Assembly: GCF_001645385.1 (NCBI RefSeq) | Contig: NZ_LVHI01000032.1 | Location: forward strand, 212,834 to 276,833 | Source: Rhodococcoides kyotonense | Lineage (GTDB): Bacteria; Actinomycetota; Actinomycetes; Mycobacteriales; Mycobacteriaceae | Direction of reading: 5' to 3' | DNA: 64,000 bases | In this document: positions 18,501-29,507 of the stretch, piece after piece | How the letters are laid out: each line of letters starts with the position of its first letter | Numbering within the stretch: the first letter of the stretch is position 1 | The notes under the pieces: generated by a model | Told to the model about the DNA's origin: nothing | Seen by the model: only the letters and a program-made list of their open reading frames with translations | Databases searched by the model: none | Program-made: the position numbers and the translations under genes

Positions 18501-20726
18501 GCCGCCGACCGGGGTGCCGATCGTGACCGGGCCGTCGACGCTCATCGGTGCGCTGTAGGTGGACGTCACCGTCATCTCGGTCGGCCCGTACCCGTTGATC
18601 ATCTGCCGGTCGCCTGCCCACCGGGCGCGAAGCTCCGATGGGCAGGCGTCGCCACCGACGACTACATGGGTCAGGTCGGGCAGTTTCGTGGGGTCGAGCG
18701 TGCCGAGAACGGCAGGGGTGACGTCGGTGTGCGTGACGCGCTGCGCGGTCAGCAGGTCGGCGAGTTCGCTGCCGCCGTAGGTTCCGGGAGGTACGACGAC
18801 CACCGTCGCGGCCGCAGCGAACGTCACCAGGAGTTCCGACAGGGACGCGTCGAAACTCGGTGAGTAGAAATGTGTCTGGCGCGAGTTCTCGGTCAGTCCG
18901 AGGCGGGTGACACCGTCGTCGACCAGATCGGCGAGTCCGCCGTGCGTGACGACGACGCCCTTCGGCTTCCCCGTCGACCCCGACGTGTAGATGATGTACG
19001 CGGCGTTACCCGGGCGGATCGGCGCGATACGGTCGGCGTCGGTGATGGGTTCGGTGGAGAAGTCGTCGTGTCCGGTGACGTCGTCGATCGACAACAGTGC
19101 GCCGGAGTCGGACACGAGGTAGTCGATTCTCTCCTGCGGGTAGGTCGGGTCCACGGGGACGAACGCGGCGCCGGTCTTGGCGACGGCCCACATCGCGACG
19201 ATGGATTCGATCGAGCGTGAGATCTGCACGGCTACCGTGGTTTCGGGGCGCGCGCCGTCGGAGATGAGTCCGCGAGCAAGACGGTTCGAACGTTCGTCGA
19301 GTTCGCGATAGGTGATCTCGTCGTCACCGTTCGCGATGGCGATTCCGTCGGGGCGCCGGGTCGCCGCGTCGCCCAGGATCTCCGGAAAGGTTCGTACGGC
19401 AACGGGTTCGGCGCCGCTGTGCATCTCGTCGACGTCGGTCATGTCGAGGGTGACGACCGGTGTGGACGGCGAGTCCAGGAATCGTTCGAGGAACGCGAGG
19501 AATGCGGTGTGATGACGTGCGAGATCGTCGTCGGAATAGAGCTCGCGATTGCCCTGGAAATCGATGTGCGTGCTCTCACCGCCGACACCGGGGTAGATGT
19601 TCACGAACAGGTCGTCGATCATGCCCGACGTCAGCACGTGCAATCGGCCGGTGAAGTCGCCCAGCATGATTCGCGTGTCGAACATCATCATGTTGACCGA
19701 CGGTCCGAAGCCCGACGCGTTGCCGAGATCGCGGGCGATGTCTTCCTGACGGTATCGCTGACGCCGCAGGGCCCCCGTGAGTTCCAGTTGCGCGTCGCGC
19801 ACCAGATCGGCGACCGACGTCGCGGCCGTCAGCCGCAGACGCAGGGGGACGACGTTCGCCATCATGCCGCCCGAGCGTCGCAGCGCGGCGGTCGTTCGTG
19901 CCGAGACCGGCAGGCTGAGGGTGACCTCGGTGCTGTCGGTGGCACGGGCCAGATACGCACCGAAGGCGGCGACGGTGACGGGTGCGACGCTCGACTCGAG
20001 CTGCGCCGCAACCTCTTCGAGACGCTGCGACATCGCGCGGCTCAGTTCGCCGCGGTGCAGCCTCGGATGTGCCCCGGCCGGTGCTGCGTGGCCGGCCAGG
20101 CTGACCGGGTCGGGAAGTCCGGCGAGATGCTCGGTCCAGTACTCGCGGTCTGCGTCGAAGCGGTCCGACGCGCGGTACTTCCGGTCGGCGTCGACGAGGA
20201 TGTTCAGGTCCTCGGCCTTGGACGCCGGGGCGTCGGAACCGAGGGTGTAGAGCTCGGCGCAGCGCTTCAGCAGCGTCATCGCGCCGTACCCGTCGAGGGC
20301 GATGTGGTGGATGCGGGAGTACCAGAACGACTGCTCGTCGCCGACGCGCAGGACGGCCATGTTCACGAGGCGATCGCGCGTCGGATCGAGGGGCGAGGTG
20401 TACTCGTCGTACATCCAGGCTCGCGCGGCGGCGATCGGATCTGCCTCGTCGCGAAGGTCGAAGTACGGCATGGTCTCGGGGGTGGAGGGATCGATCGTCT
20501 GCATCGGGTGGCCGTCCACCTCGACGATGCGCAGGTAACCGGTGCCGAACTCGCGGCCCGCGGTCTTCGCCGCAGTGGTCAGGCGCTCGATGTCGAGATT
20601 GCCGTGGATCTCGACGTACTGCGCGATGGAGATGGGGACGTCGCCCGCCAGGTGCTGCGCGAACCAGATTCCGCGCTGAGCGGCGGAGAGCGGGAAGGTC
20701 GTGGCCTCTGAAGTGGTGAAATCCAT
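12588..20726 (-). CDS. Dimodular non-ribosomal peptide synthetase, C-A-T-E-C-A-T-TE
   Basis: A 2712-residue cytoplasmic assembly line. Domains by eye: C1 about 10-440 (HHIALDG near 140); A1 465-910 (YTSGSTGKPKG near 580); T1 with Ser957 in LGGDS; epimerase 1005-1425 (HHIAVDGVSW near 1117, then EGHGRE); C2 1445-1880 (HHILLDG near 1582); A2 1885-2360 (FTSGSTGTPKA); T2 with Ser2411 in LGGNS; thioesterase 2460-2712 with Ser2544 in GWSYGG. The product should be a dipeptide whose first residue is D, probably N-acylated because module 1 begins with a C domain. The pocket residues I read by eye (D-A-S-D-V-G-G-V-T and D-A-S-V-A-A-H-I-W) do not give a safe substrate call. No MbtH or PPTase gene is nearby. 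The start is the ATG at 20726 (MDFTTSEATTFPLSAAQ). Confidence 0.95.
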   Translation of the reverse strand: MDFTTSEATTFPLSAAQRGIWFAQHLAGDVPISIAQYVEIHGNLDIERLTTAAKTAGREFGTGYLRIVEVDGHPMQTIDPSTPETMPYFDLRDEADPIAAARAWMYDEYTSPLDPTRDRLVNMAVLRVGDEQSFWYSRIHHIALDGYGAMTLLKRCAELYTLGSDAPASKAEDLNILVDADRKYRASDRFDADREYWTEHLAGLPDPVSLAGHAAPAGAHPRLHRGELSRAMSQRLEEVAAQLESSVAPVTVAAFGAYLARATDSTEVTLSLPVSARTTAALRRSGGMMANVVPLRLRLTAATSVADLVRDAQLELTGALRRQRYRQEDIARDLGNASGFGPSVNMMMFDTRIMLGDFTGRLHVLTSGMIDDLFVNIYPGVGGESTHIDFQGNRELYSDDDLARHHTAFLAFLERFLDSPSTPVVTLDMTDVDEMHSGAEPVAVRTFPEILGDAATRRPDGIAIANGDDEITYRELDERSNRLARGLISDGARPETTVAVQISRSIESIVAMWAVAKTGAAFVPVDPTYPQERIDYLVSDSGALLSIDDVTGHDDFSTEPITDADRIAPIRPGNAAYIIYTSGSTGKPKGVVVTHGGLADLVDDGVTRLGLTENSRQTHFYSPSFDASLSELLVTFAAAATVVVVPPGTYGGSELADLLTAQRVTHTDVTPAVLGTLDPTKLPDLTHVVVGGDACPSELRARWAGDRQMINGYGPTEMTVTSTYSAPMSVDGPVTIGTPVGGTSAIVLDRWLRPVPAGRVGELYLAGEAMARGYHDRPAVTASRFVASPYFPGERLYRTGDLVRWNSDGQLEYSGRSDFQVKIRGFRIELTEIDAAISAAADVDFVMTIGHRTDSGATILVSYVTGRVDVAALTAQLSATLPAYMVPSSIMVLDTVPLTPVGKVDRPALPDPVFTTSTSHRPPSTEREIAIAALFEDVLSIDSVGADDSFFALGGDSIVSIQLVSRAKTAGLHFTARDVFERKTVAALADIATDIVAAPVLDELPGGGVGDVPFTPVAAEMVAAGHFRTYSQAVRITLPDGISDDTLITAAAILIDHHDALRSRVTDKHEIMPAGSVDAAAAFVTGDLEDAADRLDPGTGKVVQLARTDDSLWIVLHHIAVDGVSWRILLPDFASAVMGESLEPVGTSMRRWAHGLTDCAARRMDEVSLWSDIARTPDAPLSHRSIDPAIDTVATRVDSVVTVPAALTDTVLGTVVDRFGCGPNDVLLAALALAVARWRSRATSVVSLEGHGREEQAVPGVDLARTVGWFTTVFPVAFDLTGIDIADAFAAGPAAGTALKAVKERLATIPDHGIGYGMLRHLADASEIAVTPQVSFNYLGRVQTAADSPFMPARFASHADPAMPLPAAIDINVVAEQTGSDTELVATFSYASTMFDDVDDLATAWMDALTALAAHADAETVTRHTPSDFPLVHTTQTEIDSWETEFPELIDVWPLSPLQEGLLFHAVFDAEGPDSYIVQSVLTLTGTVDAGRLHDAAQALVDRHENLRVAFREQDSGPRQIVLDQLDVGWTETDLRGAEDAALDRILEQDRVTRFDMAHPPLIRFELIRTSDDGYRLVMTNHHILLDGWSTPLLVQELLTLYAALNGVVSLPPARSYREYLAWLAEQDRGASRLAWQEALDGVTEPTLVSSSDHIGGDSTAGEHSRALGADVTAALHGLARTHGITINTAIQTAWAMTLSSLTGRTDVVFGGTVSGRPPALPGVEQMVGLFINTVPVRVQLDPRETLAELMSRVQKEQSQLLDHQYVGLSDIHEATGLPELFDTSTVFESYPVDRAALSQSLDLAGMRVVDAEGTDATPYPLSLLIIPGDSLQITLKYLENAVDDPEAVLDRCVDLLSRVAAEPDTKVLALSPAAEPIRGEAAHAPRTFASILSDTVAAHPDRIAVTYEGTEITYRELDARSNALAHRLVRHGARPETFVALAIPRSIESVLAMWAVVKTGAAFVPIDPKLPAERIERMLDDCGARIGIIADHDIPAFNAPMTWIDATDTACSTTPVDAPAPHLDNLAYMIFTSGSTGTPKAVAVPHRGLANFAESQREEFRLDSTARVLHFASPSFDASISESLMACAHGGTLVVAPPTVMAGVELAELVRRERVTHMVITPAALATVDPIDSVRVLAVAGEAPSRDVVERWAGDRVMLNHYGPTEFTIWATGSAPLQTDSPVDIGGPIRGASMLVLDSWLRPVADGTPGELYLAGPAVARGYQNRQDLTSTRFVAHPTDPGVRMYRTGDIVRWDGERLHYQGRADFQVKIRGFRVELGEVDATFTERPDVEFAVTIGVDGPAGATVLVSYVLAADGTTPDPEALRQHASERLPGYMVPTVVQMLDEVPLTPVGKLDTASLPKPDFASRRRRYRAPRTPIELLVVDAFSEILGVDDVGADDSFFDLGGNSLVATRVVTRINAALPSPVSLRDLFESPTAATLATRIDDGDTGSESTPFDTVVPLRRGDTEAPLFCIHPASGMAWSYAGLAAMLGTDRTVYGIQAPELAGVATTSTHLDDVIDRYLAEIRAVQPQGPYNLLGWSYGGFVAHGVAARLQAMGQEVSLLAMLDSDVDACELEPPNPLTTGEFFGEFAPVLGIDGVTAEISADDAASRVREAVGVPVEAQHVDRLATAYNNALRLLAGYRPPVFDGDVLFFSARDSRAAETWRTYVTGWIDDHAVDATHDDMLDSGSLHQISAPLSAHFTYALAS

Positions 20727-20765
20727 GTACAGAACACTCGTCGGGATCGGGCTTCGCCGACACGG

Positions 20766-20821
20766 ACCCTCGAGGTGGTGGCGTGCACCCTGAGGTGGTG
20801 GTTTTTCCACCCTGGGTGGGG
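20766..20821. promoter_or_regulatory. Three direct repeats upstream of the NRPS gene, possible operator
   Basis: In the 130-bp space between the divergent NRPS and HAD genes, three related sequences occur in the same orientation: ACCCTCGAGGTGGTGG (20766-20781), ACCCTGAGGTGGTGG (20787-20801) and ACCCTGGGTGGGG (20809-20821). They start 21 and 22 bp apart, close to two helical turns, and lie 40-95 bp upstream of the NRPS start codon. This is the arrangement expected for a regulator that binds cooperatively on one face of the DNA. No adjacent regulator gene is present to name the protein. Confidence 0.4.
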
Positions 20822-20856
20822 CTCCGCTCCACTGGCGCGGATGTCGGTACGGCAGA

Positions 20857-21693
20857 ATGACCCTGATGCCTGAAACCAGCCGTATCCAGCCCCGCCTCGT
20901 TGCCAGCGACGTCGACGGCACGCTCCTCGACCCGCACGAGAACGTCACCCCGCGTACCCGCAGGGCCGTGCTGGCCATGGCCGCCGAAGGAACGCCGTTC
21001 GTGCTGTCCACCGGCCGTCCGCCGCGCTGGATCGGGCCCGTCGTCGAGCAACTCGGGTACGCCCCCATGTGCGTGTGCGCCAACGGGGCCGTCGTCTACG
21101 ACAGTGGCACCGACCGCATCCTCGACGCGCAGACACTGTCCAGCGACACGCTGCGCTGGCTCGCCGACATCGCCTACCGCACCCTGCCGGGCTGTGGTCT
21201 CGCCGCGGAACGCGTCGGCGCCACCGCTCACGACGCCGCGACCCCGCAGTTCGTCAGCTCACCCGGCTACGAACACGCCTGGCTGAACCCGGACAACACC
21301 GAGGTCTCGCAGGACGAGGTTCTCGACGTCCCGGCCGTGAAACTGCTCATCCGACTGTCCAGCGCATCCAGCGGAGAGATGGTCGACGCCTTGGAACCGC
21401 TCGTCGACGGTCGCGCCGACCTGACGTTCTCCACCGACAACGGACTGATCGAACTCTCTGCGCCCGGTGTCACCAAGGCGTCGGGGCTCTCGGTCGTCGC
21501 CGAGCGGCTCGGCGTCGCGGTCGGCGAGATCGCGGCGTTCGGCGACATGCCCAACGACGTGCCGATGCTGAAAATGGTGGGCCTCGGCGTCGCCATGGGC
21601 AACGCGCATCCCGCCGCTCTGGCCGTCGCGAACGAGGTCACGGCCACCAACGCCGACGACGGCGTCGCGCGGGTCCTCGAGCGTTGGTGGTGA
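20857..21693 (+). CDS. Cof-type HAD-superfamily hydrolase
   Basis: A 278-residue cytoplasmic phosphatase of the Cof/YbiV (HAD IIB) type, the counterpart of Rv3813c. Motif I is DVDGTLLD with the nucleophile Asp, motif II is VLSTGRPP, the Lys of motif III is in VTKASGLSVV, and motif IV is FGDMPNDVPML. The C2-type cap lies between motifs II and III (about residues 90-200). The likely substrate is a small phosphorylated metabolite or sugar phosphate. Starts at 20857 (MTLMPETS) and 20866 (MPETS) are equally plausible. It diverges from the NRPS gene and converges on the amidase gene through a palindrome and a terminator. Confidence 0.93.
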   Translation: MTLMPETSRIQPRLVASDVDGTLLDPHENVTPRTRRAVLAMAAEGTPFVLSTGRPPRWIGPVVEQLGYAPMCVCANGAVVYDSGTDRILDAQTLSSDTLRWLADIAYRTLPGCGLAAERVGATAHDAATPQFVSSPGYEHAWLNPDNTEVSQDEVLDVPAVKLLIRLSSASSGEMVDALEPLVDGRADLTFSTDNGLIELSAPGVTKASGLSVVAERLGVAVGEIAAFGDMPNDVPMLKMVGLGVAMGNAHPAALAVANEVTATNADDGVARVLERWW

Positions 21694-21712
21694 CGGTTCG
21701 GCCCTCCCCGGT

Positions 21713-21765
21713 GGCATCGATGGTCCCCGGCAGCCGTTGGACGGCTACCTCGGCGCATCGATGCC
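21713..21765. repeat. 53-bp palindromic element, copy 2
   Basis: It begins GGCATCGATG and ends GCATCGATGCC. It lies 20 bp after the HAD hydrolase stop, between that gene and the convergent amidase, and 60 bp before a conventional hairpin terminator. Its interior (CCCCGGCAGCCGTTGGACGG) is the plus-orientation form. Confidence 0.85.
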
Positions 21766-21825
21766 GCGCCAGCCCCCGGTCCCCAAAGCCCACGGCCCCC
21801 AGAGCCCACGGCCCCGAGAACGCTG

Positions 21826-21857
21826 AATGCCCCCGCACGCCGTTGTGCGGGGGCATT
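21826..21857. terminator. Bidirectional hairpin terminator between HAD and amidase genes
   Basis: A perfect 13-bp stem (AATGCCCCCGCAC at 21826-21838 with GTGCGGGGGCATT at 21845-21857) closes a 6-base loop. On the plus strand it is followed by TCT, and on the minus strand the stem is followed by CAGCG. It sits 16 bp downstream of the amidase stop and serves both convergent genes. Confidence 0.85.
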
Positions 21858-21873
21858 TCTCTGGGCGGAACTG

Positions 21874-24078
21874 CTACGGGGCCGGAGCCGGGGGAGCGGG
21901 CTCGACCGGGGCAGCGACAGGATTCTGCATCTCCTGCTCGTACGTGTCGTTGTACGTCTTGATGACGGTCGTGACGATGCCGGTGAGCTCGTTGAAGATC
22001 AGCGACCCGTTCTCGAAGTCGGTGCGCAGACCTTCCGGAACCCGGTACTCGTCCGTCATCGGCAGACCGAGTTCACCGTTCTCGCCGCCGAGGGCCATGA
22101 ACTGCTCGAAGATCTTGCCGATCACCGATACAGCTTGTCCGGCAAGCGAAGTGAAGATAGACCCGTTGGTGAACGCCGCGGCTTCGCCGCCGCCCTTGAC
22201 CTGGACCAGACCGCTGACGGGGGTGCCGAGCGATCCTGTCTCACCGCCGGAGTCGAGCCACTTCTTCGCGATGGGGTTCGAGCTCGCAAGGCGAACCAGT
22301 TCGTCGACGAGAGCCGGAATGTTCTGTCCGACAGTGCTGCTCGCATCCGTTCCCGGTGACGACGGCGTTGCCTGTTCCGGCTCGTCCACCGACGGTGCAG
22401 GAGCGGTGTCGACGCTTCCGCCCCCGAGATTCGCGGCCGCGATGTCGCGAATCTCGTCCATCTTCGAGTAGGCGGCGTCGCCGGGGCACGTCGTGTTTCC
22501 GACGTCGCGGTGCGCGAAGATCACCGGCAGGTCGACGCTCTGGCCCTGGCCGATGAACGTGTAGTTCGTGCCTTCGGACGTCATCGTGGTCTCACCCTTG
22601 GGGTCGAGACCTGCCTTGCCCAAACGCCATCCGAGGAACTTGCCGACCGAGTCGAGGGTTTCCTGCGACGGCGACTGCGACGTGTAGTCACCCATCATCG
22701 CGATGCCCATGGTGTTCTCGTTGAAGCCACCGGCGTGCGCGCCCTGGACCGGCTTGTCGAGTCCGCCTGCGCGACCCTCGAAGATCTGGCCGTACTTGTC
22801 GACCAGCACGTTGTAGCCGACGTCGCACCAGCCGAGCGTCTGTGCGTGGTAGGCGTAGATCGCGCGGACGATCTCGGCCGACTCGGACTTGGAGTAGTCG
22901 TTGCTGCCTGCGGTGTGGTGAACCGTTGCGCCACCGAGGAAGTCGTCGTACGTCGGGTTGGCGCAGCGGATCGATTCGTCGGCACCCCACTGTGCACGCG
23001 AGATGACCTTCGGCCCTGCATCACCGGCGACGGGCGTCGCGAGGTCGGCGAGCGCGGAGTCCGCAGGCGAGCTTCCCGGCTGGATGAGCACGGCACTGAT
23101 GTCGGCCAATGCGTCCGCGACGGGAGTTTCCTGCTGGCGCAGCGGCTTCGAGACCGACGCGGGTGTGTACCCGAGATCGGGTGCTGCCGCTTCGGGAGCG
23201 GGTGCCTGCGCTTCGGGAGCGGGTGCCTGCGCCTCGGGAACAGGTGTTGCCTCGGGTGCCGGTGCGAGTTCCTGTGCGGGAACGGCAGATCCGGGCCGCG
23301 GCGTCAGCAGCATCTGCACGGCCTTCGTCGCGCCGACGAAGATCGGTTCGGTGCCCTTCTTGTCGGGCACGGGTGCGGCGTCGCTCGCGGCGGTGTCGAT
23401 CGGTTCCGTCGCGATCCACGGGCCCCACGAACCGTCGTCGAGCTGGCGGCGGACCTGCGCGACAGCCCCGTCGAGAGCCGTCGACGTCAGCGCGACCATG
23501 CTGAAGGGGTCGTCCTGACGCAGTTCCTTGACGACGGCACCCAAGGGGGCGCCCGGGTCGTCGGCGGACGGGGAAATCGGTGCCGATGCGTTGTTGCGCT
23601 CCAGGCCGGGAATGGGAGCTTGCGCCGACGGGCTCGTCGGTGCCGGAACGGTCAGGCCGGGGATCTCCGGGATCGCAGGAAGCGTGATGTTGTCCGGAAG
23701 AGGTAGGTACTTCAGGTCGGAGAGGCGCAGGTCCGGCAACGGCAGACCCGTGAGTTCTGCGAGGGGGAGGACGATGTCCGGCGCGGATTCGAGCGCTGTC
23801 TCGACGATCTTGGTCGGCACGGTGACAGGGGTGGTCTCGTTGGCCGATCGAACATCGGTGGACGCAGCGTCGCCGGAGATGCTGTAGACCGTCACGGGGC
23901 CCGCGACGGCCAGCAAGGCGACTGCGCCGAGAACGATCGACGGCTTCGTTCGACGGTGCAAGGCGTTTCTCCCTGGTTGTTGGGTGCGACGGGCGACCGG
24001 TACTGCCATGGCCTCCGCCGCGAAGCTTCCGGCGACGGTGCGACGCGTTCTGCTTCCGTTCAGATCCAATGTCCGCAA
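21874..24078 (-). CDS. Secreted peptidoglycan amidase with LGFP repeats
   Basis: Predicted N-acetylmuramoyl-L-alanine amidase that cuts the stem peptide from the glycan; 734 residues. A basic N-terminus and one hydrophobic segment (SIVLGAVALLAVAGPVTVYS) give export or anchoring. A ~290-residue Pro-rich region follows, including a tandem APAPEAQ repeat. The amidase_2/PGRP domain lies about 365-520, with zinc ligands in HHTAGSNDY and AHRDVGNTTCPG and the block YNVLVDKYGQIFEGRAGG. Two LGFP-type repeats (LGTPVSGLVQ, LGLPMTDEYRVPEGLR) end it and probably bind the mycolyl-arabinogalactan. Start: TTG at 24078, or ATG at 24009 (MAVPVARRT) with GGAGG close upstream. It is the Rv3811 counterpart by position. 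Confidence 0.88.
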   Translation of the reverse strand: MRTLDLNGSRTRRTVAGSFAAEAMAVPVARRTQQPGRNALHRRTKPSIVLGAVALLAVAGPVTVYSISGDAASTDVRSANETTPVTVPTKIVETALESAPDIVLPLAELTGLPLPDLRLSDLKYLPLPDNITLPAIPEIPGLTVPAPTSPSAQAPIPGLERNNASAPISPSADDPGAPLGAVVKELRQDDPFSMVALTSTALDGAVAQVRRQLDDGSWGPWIATEPIDTAASDAAPVPDKKGTEPIFVGATKAVQMLLTPRPGSAVPAQELAPAPEATPVPEAQAPAPEAQAPAPEAAAPDLGYTPASVSKPLRQQETPVADALADISAVLIQPGSSPADSALADLATPVAGDAGPKVISRAQWGADESIRCANPTYDDFLGGATVHHTAGSNDYSKSESAEIVRAIYAYHAQTLGWCDVGYNVLVDKYGQIFEGRAGGLDKPVQGAHAGGFNENTMGIAMMGDYTSQSPSQETLDSVGKFLGWRLGKAGLDPKGETTMTSEGTNYTFIGQGQSVDLPVIFAHRDVGNTTCPGDAAYSKMDEIRDIAAANLGGGSVDTAPAPSVDEPEQATPSSPGTDASSTVGQNIPALVDELVRLASSNPIAKKWLDSGGETGSLGTPVSGLVQVKGGGEAAAFTNGSIFTSLAGQAVSVIGKIFEQFMALGGENGELGLPMTDEYRVPEGLRTDFENGSLIFNELTGIVTTVIKTYNDTYEQEMQNPVAAPVEPAPPAPAP

Positions 24079-24091
24079 GCTTCGATGCTGT

Positions 24092-24139
24092 TGTTACGTG
24101 TGTGACTGTTGATGCTTGAATCAAGTCACACGAGTAACA
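24092..24139. promoter_or_regulatory. Paired GTCACA/GTAACA boxes upstream of the amidase, MtrA-like
   Basis: On the minus strand, 24106-24092 reads GTCACACACGTAACA; on the plus strand, 24125-24139 reads GTCACACGAGTAACA. Each is a direct repeat of a GT(C/A)ACA hexamer with a 9-bp period, and the two boxes face each other as an inverted repeat with 19-bp arms (24089-24107, 24124-24142). The response regulator MtrA of mycolata binds direct GTCACA-type repeats and controls cell-wall hydrolase genes. The position 14-61 bp upstream of the TTG start fits control of the amidase. Confidence 0.45.
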
Positions 24140-24278
24140 ACAACCTCATCAGACACAAGGCTAAACCTTAGCTTGAGAGTTAGCCAGTGCGGGGATCCGA
24201 GGGGCCGCGGCGCGTCGGGCTCCGTGCCTGGGGTTGGGCGTGGAGTCCGCAGGAGCGACCCGATTTAGGCTGCTGCTC

Positions 24279-25063
24279 GTGACTGTTCACTTCATCGGCG
24301 CCGGCCCGGGCGCCGCAGATCTGCTGACGCTGCGCGCGGCGGAGTTACTCCGAACCAGCCCGGTCTGCGTCTATGCGGGCACCTACATCGACGACGCCGT
24401 CCTCGCGCATTGCCCCGACGATGTTCGGAAGGTCGATACGGCAAGGATGGATCTCGACGCGATCACCGCCGAGCTCGTCGCCGCGCACGAACGCGGTGAG
24501 GACGTCGCCAGGTTGTGCTCGGGTGACCCGTCTCTCTATTCGGCGCTCGCGGAGCAGTCCGCGCGCCTGGACCGGGCAGGTGTGCCGTGGGACGTCACGC
24601 CTGGGGTGCCGGCGTACGCGGCCGCAGCGGCGACGTTGCGCGTCGAACTGACGGTTCCCGAGGTCACGCAGTCCGTCGTCCTGACGCGGACCCAGGCACG
24701 CTCCACCGCGATGCCCGACGCCGAGGCGCTCACGAACTTCGCGGCGACCGGCGCGACGCTGGTGCTGCACCTCGCGATCACGCGCGCCCGGGTTCTGGCC
24801 GACGAGCTGGTCGAGTTCTACGGGTCCGACTGCCCCGCTGCCGTCGTGTTCCACGCCAGCAAGCCGGATCAGCTCGTTCTGACGGGAACACTCGCCGACA
24901 TCGCGGATCAGGTCGAGGCCGCGGGGCTTCGGCAGGCGGCAGTGATCCTGGTCGGGCCTGCGGTGGGCCGCACTCCGGGCGTCGAATCGCACCTGTACGA
25001 CGCGTGCCGCGAACGACCAGGAGTGGAGCCCGCGGAACGACCGGAACGGCCGGGGGGCGACGC

Positions 25064-25067
<4 letters not shown>
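24279..25067 (+). CDS. cobM: Precorrin-4 C11-methyltransferase
   Basis: SAM-dependent methylation of precorrin-4 at C-11 in aerobic cobalamin synthesis; 262 residues, in the cytoplasm. The tetrapyrrole methylase fold shows VHFIGAGPGAADLLTLRA at the N-terminus, VYAGTYIDDAVL, the SAM-binding LCSGDPSLYSALAEQ and VTPGVPAYAAAAATL. The block QSVVLTRTQARSTAMP is typical of CobM/CbiF. The GTG at 24279 gives the conserved N-terminus. The last ~15 residues ([16 protein letters not shown]) are not part of the family: they are a translated copy of the 25-bp interspersed element. The gene overlaps cobF by GTGA. Confidence 0.93.
25018..25042 (+). repeat. 25-bp interspersed element inside cobM
   Basis: It reads CAGGAGTGGAGCC then CGCGGAACGACC and differs by one base from the first copy in pks13. 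It is translated as PGVEPAERP at the extreme C-terminus of CobM, just before the overlap with cobF. Confidence 0.75.
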
Positions 25068-28970
<3,903 letters not shown>

Positions 28971-28993
<23 letters not shown>

Positions 28994-29507
28994 GAACCAG
29001 AGCGAGGCAGCCGCCGAAGTTCGCATCCTGTCGAAAATCCAGAAGACCGTCGCAGCCCAGCCGGGCGCGATCTCCGTCGCACGCGGCATGTCCCACTTCG
29101 GCGAGCACGCGCTCGGCTGGGTGGCCGTCGCAGGCGTCGGCGCGGCTCTGGACTCGACGCGTCGCAAGCAGTGGGCAGGCGTCGCCGTCGGTGCCGTCGG
29201 CTCGCATGCGGCGTCGATCGTGATCAAACGCGTCGTCCGTCGCCCTCGACCGAACGACCCGAGCGTCCAGATCAACGTCTCGACGCCCAGCAAGCTGAGC
29301 TTCCCGTCGTCGCACGCCACCTCGACGACGGCAGCCGCGATTCTGCTCGGACGGCTCACCGGTCTACCCTTGCCTGCGGTCCTGGTGCCTCCGATGCTGC
29401 TGTCGCGGCTCGTCCTCGGTGTGCACTACCCCACAGATGTACTTGCCGGAACTGCGCTCGGCGCTCTGTCCGCAGCCGCCGTGCGCAAGTTCGAAGGAGA
29501 TTCATGA
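28971..29507 (+). CDS. PAP2-family phosphatase of decaprenyl-phosphoryl-ribose synthesis
   Basis: Counterpart of Rv3807c: a 178-residue membrane phosphatase thought to remove the 5-phosphate from decaprenylphosphoryl-5-phosphoribose made by UbiA. The three PAP2 motifs are present: KRVVRRPRP, then SFPSSHATST (PSGH-type), then SRLVLGVHYPTDVLAG. Hydrophobic segments flank them. The start is the GTG at 28971 (VSFVTRRKNQSEAAAE), which overlaps glfT2 by 23 bp; the frame upstream of it is antisense-like shadow. It overlaps ubiA by ATGA. Whether it is the only such phosphatase in the cell is not known. Confidence 0.88.

Noticed and set aside
12588..20726. A siderophore synthetase
   Set aside because: No hydroxylase, formyltransferase, salicylate or dihydroxybenzoate gene, MbtH, or siderophore receptor is in the neighbourhood, and the A-domain pockets do not show a known siderophore code by eye.
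19576..21231. A 551-codon minus-strand frame over the start of the NRPS gene and the HAD gene
   Set aside because: It runs in another frame through NRPS coding sequence and antisense of the HAD hydrolase, is Arg-rich and has no recognisable motif.
24079..24180. c-di-AMP (ydaO-type) riboswitch upstream of the amidase
   Set aside because: The leader is short and shows paired GTCACA/GTAACA boxes instead of the long conserved riboswitch core.
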